64,000 nucleotides of DNA from Geodermatophilus aquaeductus (lineage in GTDB: Bacteria > Actinomycetota > Actinomycetes > Mycobacteriales > Geodermatophilaceae): assembly GCF_900182545.1 (NCBI RefSeq), contig NZ_FXTJ01000011.1, forward strand, positions 62,001 through 126,000, in the 5' to 3' direction. A program made the translations under genes and the position numbers. How positions within the stretch are numbered: the stretch's first letter is position 1; each line of letters opens with the position of its first letter. The notes under the pieces are model-generated. The model ran no database searches. It was not told the origin of the DNA and saw only the letters and a program-made list of their open reading frames with translations. This document shows, piece after piece, positions 1 through 7,200 of this stretch.

Positions 1-107
1 CGCGGAACGTGGCCGACCTGCTCGACCGGCGGGTGCGCCTGGGTCTTGTCCCCGCCGACCGTGAGCGCGCGCTGCCGACCGCCGAGGCGATCCTCGCGCC
101 TCACTGA
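1..107 (+). CDS. 3' end of an unidentified gene (partial)
   Basis: The window opens inside a reading frame that begins at base 3 and reads 34 codons to a TGA at 105-107. The visible tail is hydrophilic and Leu/Arg/Ala-rich (it starts RNVADLLDRRVRLG and ends AILAPH), with codon usage like the neighbours. Nothing in so short a C-terminus identifies the family. The methyltransferase gene follows on the same strand about 50 bases downstream, so the two could be co-transcribed. Confidence 0.55.
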   Translation, partial: RNVADLLDRRVRLGLVPADRERALPTAEAILAPH

Positions 108-155
108 GTGGGAGATCTGTTTCGCTGAGTGGGACGGGCGGAGCAGGATGCCGGC

Positions 156-950
156 GTGGACACCTACACGCACGGGCACGCCGAGCCGGTCCTGCAGTCG
201 CACCGCTGGCGGACCGCGGAGAACTCCGCCGGGTACCTCCTGCCGCACCTGCGGCCCGGGCTCGACCTGCTCGACGTCGGCTGCGGGCCGGGGACGATCA
301 CCGTCGACCTCGCCCGGCGGGTGGCCCCGGGGCGCGTGCTGGGCCTGGACGTCTCGGCCGACCCGCTCGACGAGGCGCGGGACCTCGCCGCGCGCGAGGG
401 CGTCGCGGTGACCTTCGCCGTCGGGGACGTCTACGCCCTCGACCTGCCCGACGACTCGGTCGACGTCGTCCACGCCCACCAGGTGCTGCAGCACCTGACC
501 GACCCGGTCGCCGCGCTGCGCGAGATGGCGCGGGTGTGCCGCCCCGGCGGGCTGCTCGCCGTCCGCGACGTCGACTACGCCGCCACCACCTGGTTCCCCG
601 CCGACCCGGGCCTGGACCGGTGGCTGGACCTCTACGGCCGCGTGGCCCGGGCCAACGACGCCGAGCCCGACGCCGGCCGCCGGCTGGTCGCCTGGGCGCA
701 CGCCGCGGGCCTGCGCGACGTCACCGCGTCGGCGTCGTCGTGGTGCTACGCGTCGGCGGCCGAGCGGGAGTGGTGGGGCCGCTCCTGGGCCGGCCGCGCG
801 ACGGCGTCGGCCTTCGCCGAGCAGGCCACGGCCTACGGGCTGGCCACGCGGGACGAGCTCGGGGAGCTCGCCGCCGCGTGGCTGCGCTGGGCCGCCGCGG
901 ACGACGGCTGGCTCGCGATGCTGCACGGCGAGCTCCTCGTCCGCGTCTGA
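156..950 (+). CDS. SAM-dependent class I methyltransferase
   Basis: Predicted soluble methyltransferase of about 264 residues using S-adenosylmethionine; the acceptor is unknown. Motif I, LLDVGCGPGT, lies at about residues 38-47. The acidic residue ending strand 2 is in GLDVSADP, and the motif II/III region reads SVDVVHAHQVLQHL followed by CRPGGLLAVRD. This is the UbiE/Methyltransf_11 layout. The C-terminal third is rich in Trp and Ala and probably forms the substrate lid. GTG at 156 is preferred because a purine-rich GGAGCAGGA lies just upstream; an in-frame GTG at 129 would add nine residues. The gene converges on the MerR gene, with a perfect palindrome between them. The family is clear; the specific reaction cannot be told from sequence. 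Confidence 0.85.
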   Translation: MDTYTHGHAEPVLQSHRWRTAENSAGYLLPHLRPGLDLLDVGCGPGTITVDLARRVAPGRVLGLDVSADPLDEARDLAAREGVAVTFAVGDVYALDLPDDSVDVVHAHQVLQHLTDPVAALREMARVCRPGGLLAVRDVDYAATTWFPADPGLDRWLDLYGRVARANDAEPDAGRRLVAWAHAAGLRDVTASASSWCYASAAEREWWGRSWAGRATASAFAEQATAYGLATRDELGELAAAWLRWAAADDGWLAMLHGELLVRV

Positions 951-959
951 ACCTGGCCG

Positions 960-991
960 GGGGCGGCAGAGATGGCCATCTCTGCCGCCCC
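960..991. terminator. Perfect 32-bp palindrome between convergent genes
   Basis: Two 16-base arms (GGGGCGGCAGAGATGG and its exact complement) meet with no spacer. It lies 9 bases after the methyltransferase stop and 7 bases before the end of the convergent MerR gene, so it probably ends transcription from both sides. There is no T-tract, as is common in GC-rich actinobacteria. The same core recurs at 10710-10737. Confidence 0.7.
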
Positions 992-998
992 GGGCCGG

Positions 999-1751
999 TC
1001 AGCCCTGGCGGGCGGCGTTGGCCTGGACGGCGGTGCTCACCCACTGCGCGAGGCCGGGCGCCACGTTCTCGTACGTGGCGGTGAACCGCTCGTCCTCGAC
1101 GTACATCCGCCCCAGGGCCGCGTGCATCTCCGGCGGGCAGTCGTAGAAGTTGCCGGTGATCTGCTGCCGGTGCTCCTCGGCGAGGTCCATCGCCTGCGCC
1201 GAGTCGGGCGCGACGCCGGCCCGCAACGCGGCGGCCATCCGCTCCATGAGGTCCTCGCCCTCGGCCTTGATCCGGACCCAGTCCTCCTTGGTGTAGGCCG
1301 CGCTGCGCCGCGAGGACTCGCGGTAGGCGTCGGTGTCGCCCCAGCGCTCCTGCACCTCGGCCTCGTACTGCTCGGGGTCGTGCTCGCCGAAGACCTCGAA
1401 CCGCTCCTGCGGGGTCAGTGAGATCCCCATCTGTCTCGCCTCCATCTCCTTCTCGACGGCCGCGACCATCGCCTGCGTGCGCTCCAGCCGGTCCCGCAGC
1501 AGCCGGTGCTGCCGGCGCAGGTGCTCGGCGGGGTCGGCGGACGGGTCGTCCAGCAGGGTCGCGACCTCCTCGAGGGGGAACCCGAGCTCGCGGTAGAGCA
1601 GCACCTGGTGCAGCCGGTCCAGGTCCGCCGCCGAGTAGCGGCGGTAGCCGGCCGCGGTGCGGCCCGACGGCGACAGCAGGCCGATCCGGTCGTAGTGGTG
1701 CAGCGTGCGCACCGTGACGCCGGCCAGCGCCGCCACCTCTCCCACGTTCAC
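999..1751 (-). CDS. MerR-family regulator with TipAS ligand-binding domain (TipA-like)
   Basis: A 250-residue transcription activator. Residues 1-70 form the MerR winged helix (MNVGEVAALAGVTVRTLHHY, then the GYRRYS wing). A coiled-coil dimerisation helix follows at about 75-110. The C-terminal ~130 residues match the TipAS antibiotic-sensing domain (AYTKEDWVRIKAE, DCPPEMHAALGRMY, ERFTATYEN). Members of this family bind thiopeptides or other drug-like ligands and activate their own promoter; the ligand here is unknown. The GTG start follows GGAGGAGGG. A MerR-type promoter with a dyad inside a 19-base spacer lies directly upstream, supporting autoregulation. The divergent neighbour is haloalkane dehalogenase, but shared control is not shown by the sequence. 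Confidence 0.92.
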   Translation of the reverse strand: MNVGEVAALAGVTVRTLHHYDRIGLLSPSGRTAAGYRRYSAADLDRLHQVLLYRELGFPLEEVATLLDDPSADPAEHLRRQHRLLRDRLERTQAMVAAVEKEMEARQMGISLTPQERFEVFGEHDPEQYEAEVQERWGDTDAYRESSRRSAAYTKEDWVRIKAEGEDLMERMAAALRAGVAPDSAQAMDLAEEHRQQITGNFYDCPPEMHAALGRMYVEDERFTATYENVAPGLAQWVSTAVQANAARQG

Positions 1752-1778
1752 GCGGGTCCCTCCTCCCTGACGACGATG

Positions 1779-1809
1779 AGTGCACAGCCTGACGTCGCGT
1801 CAGGGTCAA
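1779..1809 (-). promoter_or_regulatory. MerR-type promoter with 19-base spacer and dyad, upstream of the TipA-like gene
   Basis: Read on the minus strand: -35 TTGACC (1809-1804), a 19-base spacer (1803-1785), -10 TGCACT (1784-1779). The spacer carries the dyad CCTGACG-CGA-CGTCAGG. An overlong 19-base spacer with a central dyad is the hallmark of promoters untwisted by MerR-family activators. It resembles the classic tipA promoter dyad (CCTCACG/CGTGAGG, from memory). Confidence 0.8.
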
Positions 1810-1859
1810 GCGCGATCCCCGGACGGCGCGGCACCGGCCGCTGGGCGAGGATCGCGGGC

Positions 1860-2747
1860 ATGGACGACGACGTCTCGCCCGAGGACCGCTTCCCCCGGCA
1901 GCGCATCGCCGTCCGCGGCACCGAGATGGCCTACGTCGACGTCGGGGAGGGCGACCCGATCGTCTTCCTGCACGGCAACCCGACGTCGTCCTACCTGTGG
2001 CGCAACGTCATCCCGCAGGTGCAGCACCTGGGCCGCTGCATCGCGCCGGACCTCGTCGGCATGGGGGAGTCCGGCAAGCTGCCCGACCCCCGGCGCGGCA
2101 CCTACTCCTTCGCCACGCACGCCGCGCACCTCGCCGACCTCCTGGAGGCGCTCGGCGTGGAGCGGCGGGTCACCTTCGTGCTGCACGACTGGGGCTCGGC
2201 GCTGGGCTTCGACTGGGCGCGGCGCCACCCCGAGGCGGTGCGCGGCCTCGCCTTCACCGAGGCCATCGTCACCCCGATGACCTGGGCCGACTGGCCGGCC
2301 GACGCCCGGAAGATCTTCCAGACCATGCGCGGGGACGACGGCGAGACCGTGGTCCTGGACAAGAACGTCTTCGTCGAGCGCATCCTCCCGGCGTCCACGC
2401 TGCGCGGGCTCACCCCCGAGGCGCACGAGCGCTACCGCCAGCCGTTCCGCGAGCGCGCCGACCGCTGGCCCACGCTGGAGTGGCCGCGGCAGATCCCCAT
2501 CGCCAACGTCCCGCCGGCGGTGCACGACGTCGTCGCGCGGTACGGCGTCTGGCTGCGCACCAGCGCCGTCCCCAAGCTGTTCCTGAACGCCGAGCCGGGC
2601 TCCATCCTGGTCGGCCGGCAGCGCGACCTGGTCCGCAAGTGGTCCTCGGTCACCGAGGTGACCGTTCCGGGCGCGCACTTCGTGCCCGAGGACTCGCCGC
2701 ACGCGATCGGCCGGGCGCTGGCCGACTGGATCCCGACGCTGCCCTGA
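1860..2747 (+). CDS. dhaA: Haloalkane dehalogenase
   Basis: A 295-residue alpha/beta-hydrolase that hydrolyses carbon-halogen bonds of haloalkanes to alcohol and halide in the cytoplasm. All expected positions are present: HGNPTSSYLWR gives halide-binding Asn40; FVLHDWGSALGF gives nucleophile Asp110 and halide-binding Trp111; FTEAIVTP gives the acid Glu134, placed as in the DhaA/LinB subfamily rather than DhlA; GAHFVPEDSP gives His273. Length and spacing match DhaA almost residue for residue. The ATG is preceded by GAGGAT at 1847-1852 with 7 intervening bases and no ribosome binding site, so the mRNA is probably leaderless. Natural substrates cannot be inferred; many soil actinobacteria carry such enzymes without known halogenated substrates. 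Confidence 0.9.
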   Translation: MDDDVSPEDRFPRQRIAVRGTEMAYVDVGEGDPIVFLHGNPTSSYLWRNVIPQVQHLGRCIAPDLVGMGESGKLPDPRRGTYSFATHAAHLADLLEALGVERRVTFVLHDWGSALGFDWARRHPEAVRGLAFTEAIVTPMTWADWPADARKIFQTMRGDDGETVVLDKNVFVERILPASTLRGLTPEAHERYRQPFRERADRWPTLEWPRQIPIANVPPAVHDVVARYGVWLRTSAVPKLFLNAEPGSILVGRQRDLVRKWSSVTEVTVPGAHFVPEDSPHAIGRALADWIPTLP

Positions 2748-2798
2748 CGCCCCCGACTCGCCGCGGGCGACGTGGCACAGCCCGGTGACCAGGCGAGG

Positions 2799-3989
2799 TC
2801 AGCGCCCCGAGGGGATCTCCCCGCGCGACGTCGGCTCCGGGGCGGACGGCCGGAGGACGCTCTTCTCCGCACCCTGGCCGAACAGCTCGGGGTGGCGATA
2901 GAGGCCCTTGTCACCGGCGGGTTTCTCCTCCTCGACCACGAGCGGATGTGCCTGCGCCCAGAGGTCCTTGCGACGGCCGACGAGTTGCCACGACACCTTC
3001 ATCCCGGGGGCGCCACCACCGATCGTAAAGCTGCCCTGCGACATCTCCCGCGCGACGTAGACCGCCGCGGCGCCACCGATGCAGGTCAGCTGGTACCGGA
3101 AGTCCTCGTTGAGCGCTTCGACCCACTCCGGCAGTTCGACGACGGCCTCGCCGGCGTCGTCGAGGACCACGTTGCCGGTGTAGAGATTCGCCTGCTCCGA
3201 GGATTCCACGCTGGCGTGGACGAGGTAGCTGTTCGCAGGGTCGAGCGGGTGGTCCATCACGAAGAACTTGCTGGTGGCCGTCAACGTCCCGAAGACCCGC
3301 ACATCGCCGTCGAAGACGCCGGCAGGGAAGTCCGTCCCACTCCTCGAGTGGAGCCCCGTCCCATTGGTCTCGATGAGGACGCCGAGGCCCGGGTTGCACA
3401 GACTCACCGCGGTGTCGCCACCCGGCAGGTTCGCCTCGTTGCGGAAGAAGGCGGCTCGGCCGCCGCCCGACGTCCGGGCATCGAGTGCGGCACCGCGGTT
3501 GTTCGGGTTCACGATCCGGAACCGGCCGGCGGTGGCCGGGCCGAGACTCATCGTCGTGGCCAGCAGTGCCGGATTCGGGTTGGTGCTCTCGTCGGTCACC
3601 TCGAACACCCCGGCCGTGCCGGCACCGGTCTGTCCGTGCACTGCGACACCGGATCCGGTCGAGCCCTGCACTCCGCCGGCGCCTCCGCTCCCGATGACAC
3701 CGAAGGACTTCCCGCTGGTGCCGAGTACGCCGATGCCTCCCGTAGCCGAACCCTGGACGCCCGTGGTGAAGGAATCGCCGCCCTGCTCCGGCGGGACGGC
3801 GCCACCGAACACGCCCACGCCGTGTACGGCGAACCCCGCTATGGCGTCTCCGCCGAACTGACCTCTCGTGTTGGTGATCGTCAGTGCCGTACCCGTGACG
3901 TCGACGGTCTGCGTGCACGGGACAGGCAGGTCGCAGTCCACCATCCCAGGACTCCTCACACTCGTGCCGGCGAGGCTGCCGGATGCCAC
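2799..3989 (-). CDS. Beta-repeat (tail-fibre-like) protein with conserved C-terminal domain, function unknown
   Basis: About 396 residues. Residues 20-180 are Gly/Val/Thr-rich with loose repeats (GVQGSATGGIGVLGTSG, GVIGSGGAGGVQGST), the pattern of a beta-helix or trimeric fibre stem. From about 225 (VFDGDVRVFGTLTATSKFF) a distinct domain follows: DHPLDPANSYLVHASVESS, VVELPEWVEALNEDFRYQL and PGMKVSWQLVGRRKD. I recall this domain from uncharacterised proteins of cyanobacteria, Chloroflexi and actinobacteria, where it follows fibre-like stems. No signal peptide is visible from the chosen GTG start, which has GGAG 9 bases upstream; an ATG 15 codons further in is possible. Codon use is noticeably less GC-biased than in neighbouring genes, suggesting acquisition. 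The role is unknown; an extracellular or particle-associated structural role is a guess. Confidence 0.7.
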   Translation of the reverse strand: MASGSLAGTSVRSPGMVDCDLPVPCTQTVDVTGTALTITNTRGQFGGDAIAGFAVHGVGVFGGAVPPEQGGDSFTTGVQGSATGGIGVLGTSGKSFGVIGSGGAGGVQGSTGSGVAVHGQTGAGTAGVFEVTDESTNPNPALLATTMSLGPATAGRFRIVNPNNRGAALDARTSGGGRAAFFRNEANLPGGDTAVSLCNPGLGVLIETNGTGLHSRSGTDFPAGVFDGDVRVFGTLTATSKFFVMDHPLDPANSYLVHASVESSEQANLYTGNVVLDDAGEAVVELPEWVEALNEDFRYQLTCIGGAAAVYVAREMSQGSFTIGGGAPGMKVSWQLVGRRKDLWAQAHPLVVEEEKPAGDKGLYRHPELFGQGAEKSVLRPSAPEPTSRGEIPSGR

Positions 3990-4360
3990 GTCCGTCGGCT
4001 CCGTGACCGTGCGGGATCGGGATCCAGCCGCCCGGGCTCCTCCGCAGCCCGTGAGAGCCGCGCACCCGCGACCGGTGACGGGTCAGCGGCGCGACTCGTC
4101 CGGTCGCGTTCGGGTACGCGTTCGTGGTCGCGGAGAACCGCTGCTGCCATCGCCGGCCGTGGCCCTCCACTCGCCTCGCCAGAGTAGGGAGCCCGCCGTC
4201 ACCACGACGTCACTGTCGCGTCGATGGTCGACTTCTCCGGCTCACCGAGTGGAGCGCGCCGGGCCGTGCACCTGCGAGACGAGGTCGTCACGACCTGCCT
4301 CGGACGTGCCCCTCGCGCCGCCCTCGAAGAGGCGGTGGATACACGATCCGCAGGAACGCC
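3990..4360. other. 371-base gap upstream of the beta-repeat gene
   Basis: No convincing gene on either strand. The segment is slightly less GC-rich than average and holds only a weak hairpin candidate (CCGCC/GGCGG near 4319-4337) that could end the ABC transporter transcript arriving from the right. It presumably contains the promoter of the beta-repeat gene, but I could not single one out. Confidence 0.4.
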
Positions 4361-5179
4361 TCAGTCGAGCGCGCGGCGGCGGAAGCCGACCAGGCTGAGC
4401 ACCCCGAACACCACCAGGAAGCCGGTCAGCGCCAGGGCGCACACCGCCAGCGACAGGTGCGGCACCTGCGGCGCCATCTCCGCGCGCAGCGCCTCGCTGA
4501 CGTAGGTCAGCGGGTTGAGCGCGCACACCACCTGGAACCAGCGCAGCTGGTCGAGCGCCGGCCAGGGGAACTGCGTGGAGCCGGTGAACAGCAGCGGCGT
4601 GAGGACGACGGCGAAGACGACGTTGATCCGGTTCGGCTTCACGAAGGTGCCCAGCGTCATCCCCATCGCGGCGCCCACCAGCGACCCGAGCACGAGGAAG
4701 AACACCAGCAGCGGGACGTCGGACCAGGTCACCGGCAGCTCGCCCAGTACCCACAGGCCGATCGGGAACATCACCGCGGCCGCCACCAGCGCCCGCAGCG
4801 TCGCGAAGACGACCTTCTCGACGGCGACCAGCGAGGTGGGCAGCGGAGCGAGCAGCCGGTCCTCGATCTCCTTGGTGAACGAGAAGTCGATGACCAGCGG
4901 GAACGCGGTGTTCTGCAGCGCGGTGAGGAACGCGGCCAGCGACACGACGCCGGGCAGCAGCACGTCGGCGTAGGCGCTGGAGGTGAAGCCGAGCTCCACG
5001 AGCACCTTGCCGAAGACGAACAGCAGGAAGACCGGCTGCAGCACCACCTGCAGGAGGAACGGCACGAACTCCCGGCCGGTGACGAACACGTCGCGCCACA
5101 GCAGCGCGGTGAACGCCCGCGCCACGTTCGGCCGCGCGGGCGCGCCGGCCGACGTCCTCGGCGTCTCGACGGCGGTCAT
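4361..5179 (-). CDS. ABC-2 type exporter permease
   Basis: A 272-residue integral membrane protein with about six hydrophobic helices (for example FLLQVVLQPVFLLFVFG, VVFAVVLTPLLFTG and LTGFLVVFGVLSLVGF), typical of DrrB-like ABC-2 permeases. It should form a homodimer with the ATPase encoded immediately upstream to export drugs or lipids. The ATG start (5179-5177) overlaps the ATPase stop by four bases (ATGA), so translation is coupled. The cytoplasmic segment RDVFVTGREFVPF precedes helix 1. The substrate is not predictable. Confidence 0.88.
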   Translation of the reverse strand: MTAVETPRTSAGAPARPNVARAFTALLWRDVFVTGREFVPFLLQVVLQPVFLLFVFGKVLVELGFTSSAYADVLLPGVVSLAAFLTALQNTAFPLVIDFSFTKEIEDRLLAPLPTSLVAVEKVVFATLRALVAAAVMFPIGLWVLGELPVTWSDVPLLVFFLVLGSLVGAAMGMTLGTFVKPNRINVVFAVVLTPLLFTGSTQFPWPALDQLRWFQVVCALNPLTYVSEALRAEMAPQVPHLSLAVCALALTGFLVVFGVLSLVGFRRRALD

Positions 5180-6144
5180 CGCAGCTCCCGTCCGGTCAGG
5201 CTGAGGAAGACGTCCTCGAGGCTGGGCTCGCCGATCCGCACCCCGGTGAGCCGGGCGCCGCGAGAGGTGAGCACCTCCGACACCGGGCCGACCGTGCCCG
5301 CGGCGTCGGAGGAGAGGTACAGCCGGGCCCGCAGGCCCGCGGCGTCGGCGACCGGCTCCACCCGCTCGGCCTGCGGGAGCGCCCCGAGCGCGGCGAGCAC
5401 CGCGTCGTCGCTGTCGCCGGGGGCGCGCTCGACGTCGACGTCGAGGGTGGCGCTGCCGGGCAGCGAGCGGGTGAGCGCGGCCGGGGTGTCCAGCGCCAGC
5501 AGCCGGCCGTGGTCCATGATCCCGACCCTGTCGGCCAGCGCCGCCGCCTCGTCCATGTCGTGCGTGGTGATCACCACGGTCACCCCGCCGTCGCGGAGCT
5601 CGCGCACCCGTTCCCACACGAACAGCCGGGCCTGCGGGTCCAGGCCGGTGCTCGGCTCGTCGAGGAACACCACCTGCGGGGCGTGCATCAGCGCCCGGGC
5701 GATGAGCAGCCGCTGCGCCATCCCGCCGGAGTAGTTGTCCACCTTGTCGCCGCCGCGGTCGCCGAGGCCCAGGCGGTCGAGCAGCTCGTCGGCCCGGCGG
5801 TTGCGCTCGGCGCGGCCCATGCCGTGGTAGGCGGCGTGGAAGACCAGGTTCTGTCGCGCGGTCAGCGAGCGGTCGAGGTTGGAGCGCTGCGGCACCACCG
5901 ACAGCCGGCTGCGCGCGGTGACCGGGTCGGCCGCGACGTCGACCCCGGCCACGCGGGCCGTGCCGCCGGTGGGCAGCACCCGGGTGGTGAGGACGCCGAT
6001 CGTCGTCGTCTTCCCCGCGCCGTTGGGCCCGAGCAGGCCGAAGACCTCACCGCGCTGCACCGTGAAGCTGACCCCGGCGACGGCGTCGACCGGTCGGCCG
6101 GGATAGCGCTTGACCAGGTCGGTGACCTCCACGGCGGCGTCCAT
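5176..6144 (-). CDS. ABC-2 exporter ATP-binding protein (DrrA-like)
   Basis: An ATPase subunit of about 322 residues that powers the overlapping permease. It has Walker A (GPNGAGKT), Q-loop (VVPQRS), ABC signature (YSGGMAQR), Walker B (VVFLDEP) and the switch histidine (VVITTHD). The ~100-residue C-terminal extension after the nucleotide-binding domain is typical of daunorubicin-resistance DrrA-type ATPases. The start is set at the ATG beginning MDAAVEVTDLVKRY; an in-frame GTG at 6162 would add six residues. It forms a two-gene operon with the permease. No resistance determinant or biosynthetic cluster lies next to it, so the cargo is open. Confidence 0.9.
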   Translation of the reverse strand: MDAAVEVTDLVKRYPGRPVDAVAGVSFTVQRGEVFGLLGPNGAGKTTTIGVLTTRVLPTGGTARVAGVDVAADPVTARSRLSVVPQRSNLDRSLTARQNLVFHAAYHGMGRAERNRRADELLDRLGLGDRGGDKVDNYSGGMAQRLLIARALMHAPQVVFLDEPSTGLDPQARLFVWERVRELRDGGVTVVITTHDMDEAAALADRVGIMDHGRLLALDTPAALTRSLPGSATLDVDVERAPGDSDDAVLAALGALPQAERVEPVADAAGLRARLYLSSDAAGTVGPVSEVLTSRGARLTGVRIGEPSLEDVFLSLTGRELR

Positions 6145-6186
6145 CGGCGGCCATGGTGCCACTCCGCGGCGGTACGACCGCGCCCG

Positions 6187-6576
6187 TCACGCCGCCGGCG
6201 CAGCGGCCGCCGCGAGGGCCTCGTCCACGGTCGGCATGCTGCCGGTCGACGGCAGTGCCCGGTTGCCGAAGGAGGACAGCCGCGGCGCCCACCGTCGCAT
6301 CGCCGTCCGGTGCGGGTCGGTGCGCGCGAAGGCCCGCATCGCCGTCGCGTCGTCCCACCACGAGACGGTGGCGAAGGACCGGGCGAGCGGCTCCGCGCGC
6401 AGCAGTGCCGAGCGCGCGCCGGGGGAGCGCGACACCTGCCGCAGTATCCGCAGCGAGGTCGCCATGAACAGCGGCACGTCGCGCAGCCGGCGCAGCCGCA
6501 GCTCGGTGAACAGGACGACGCCCGGGCCGTCGAAGGCGCGGCGGGCGGTCCAGGGCAGGTCGGGGATCACGGGCAC
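6187..6576 (-). CDS. Small ABM/DUF3291-like protein (putative monooxygenase fold)
   Basis: A 129-residue protein read from a GTG preceded by a strong AAAGGAGG site. Features such as VVLFTELRLRRLRDVPLF, FATVSWWDDATAMRAF and HRTAMRRWAP resemble the dimeric ferredoxin-like fold of antibiotic-biosynthesis-monooxygenase or spheroidene-monooxygenase-like proteins. The assignment is by general resemblance. It is divergent from a TetR regulator gene, with two copies of a TTTAC-type operator between them, so it is very probably the regulator's target. Substrate unknown. Confidence 0.7.
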   Translation of the reverse strand: MPVIPDLPWTARRAFDGPGVVLFTELRLRRLRDVPLFMATSLRILRQVSRSPGARSALLRAEPLARSFATVSWWDDATAMRAFARTDPHRTAMRRWAPRLSSFGNRALPSTGSMPTVDEALAAAAAPAA

Positions 6577-6586
6577 GGCGGCCTCC

Positions 6587-6633
6587 TTTACAGGTGTAAA
6601 GCGACCGTACGCCCGCTGCTTTACGCCTGTAAA
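6587..6633. promoter_or_regulatory. Paired TetR operators in a divergent promoter region
   Basis: TTTACAGGTGTAAA (6587-6600) is a 14-base inverted repeat, perfect except for its central two bases. TTTACGCCTGTAAA (6620-6633) is the same site with one changed arm base. The centres are 33 bases apart, about three helical turns, so two dimers would bind the same face. The first touches the ribosome binding site of the leftward gene and the second abuts the start of the rightward TetR gene. This placement suits a repressor of both. Confidence 0.8.
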
Positions 6634-6642
6634 GTGGAATCC

Positions 6643-7200
6643 GTGGCCCGGGACCTCCGCAGCGACCTGCTCACCGCCGCCGGCGCGCTCGTGGAGCGGA
6701 CCGGATCGGTCGACGCCGTGTCCCTGCGCGGCGTCGCGCGGGAGGCCGGCGTCAGCGCGCCGGCCGTCTACGGGCACTTCGCCGACCTCGGGGACCTGCT
6801 CGACGCCGTGGTCGCGCAGGGCTTCACCGACCTCGTGGCCACCGTCCGCGCGGCCACCGACGGCGTCGCCGACCCGGTCGAGCGGCTGCTGGCCGGCTGC
6901 CGCGCCTACGTGCGGTGCGGTCTGTCGGCGCCGGGCCGCTACCGCGCGATGTTCGGCTCGCGGCAGGTGCCCGCCGGCGAGGTCGCGTTCGACACCCTCG
7001 TCGACGCCGTCGACGCCTGCGTGCGCGCCGGCCGGTCGGGCAGCCGTGACCCCCGGGCCGACGCGACGCTGGTGTGGACGGCCCTGCACGGCCTGGTCAC
7101 GCTCTGGGCCGGCTGGGTGGACCGCCCCGGGCCCGACCTCGACGCGCAGGTCGCCGCCCTGGCCTGCCGGCTGGCGCTGGTCAGCGACGGGAGCGCTTGA
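6643..7200 (+). CDS. TetR/AcrR-family repressor
   Basis: A 185-residue protein. The N-terminal helix-turn-helix is clear (SLRGVAREAGVSAPAVYGHF, about residues 28-47), followed by an all-helical ligand domain with the WHG-type segment LVWTALHGLVTLWAGW. GTG at 6643 is chosen; GTG at 6634 is in frame and nearly as good, and the second operator ends just before it. It probably represses itself and the divergent monooxygenase-like gene through the TTTAC palindromes. Its 3' end overlaps the convergent GGDEF gene by 20 bases. The inducer is unknown. Confidence 0.88.
   Translation: MARDLRSDLLTAAGALVERTGSVDAVSLRGVAREAGVSAPAVYGHFADLGDLLDAVVAQGFTDLVATVRAATDGVADPVERLLAGCRAYVRCGLSAPGRYRAMFGSRQVPAGEVAFDTLVDAVDACVRAGRSGSRDPRADATLVWTALHGLVTLWAGWVDRPGPDLDAQVAALACRLALVSDGSA

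Noticed and set aside
3956..4170. A frameshifted N-terminal extension (signal peptide) for the beta-repeat gene
   Set aside because: The upstream minus-strand frames are Arg-rich with no hydrophobic core, and a plausible GGAG site precedes the GTG at 3989.
4124..5734. Long plus-strand frame opposite the ABC exporter genes
   Set aside because: Its translation is Arg/Glu/His-rich low-complexity sequence typical of the antisense of GC-rich genes, while the minus strand encodes clear ABC transporter motifs.
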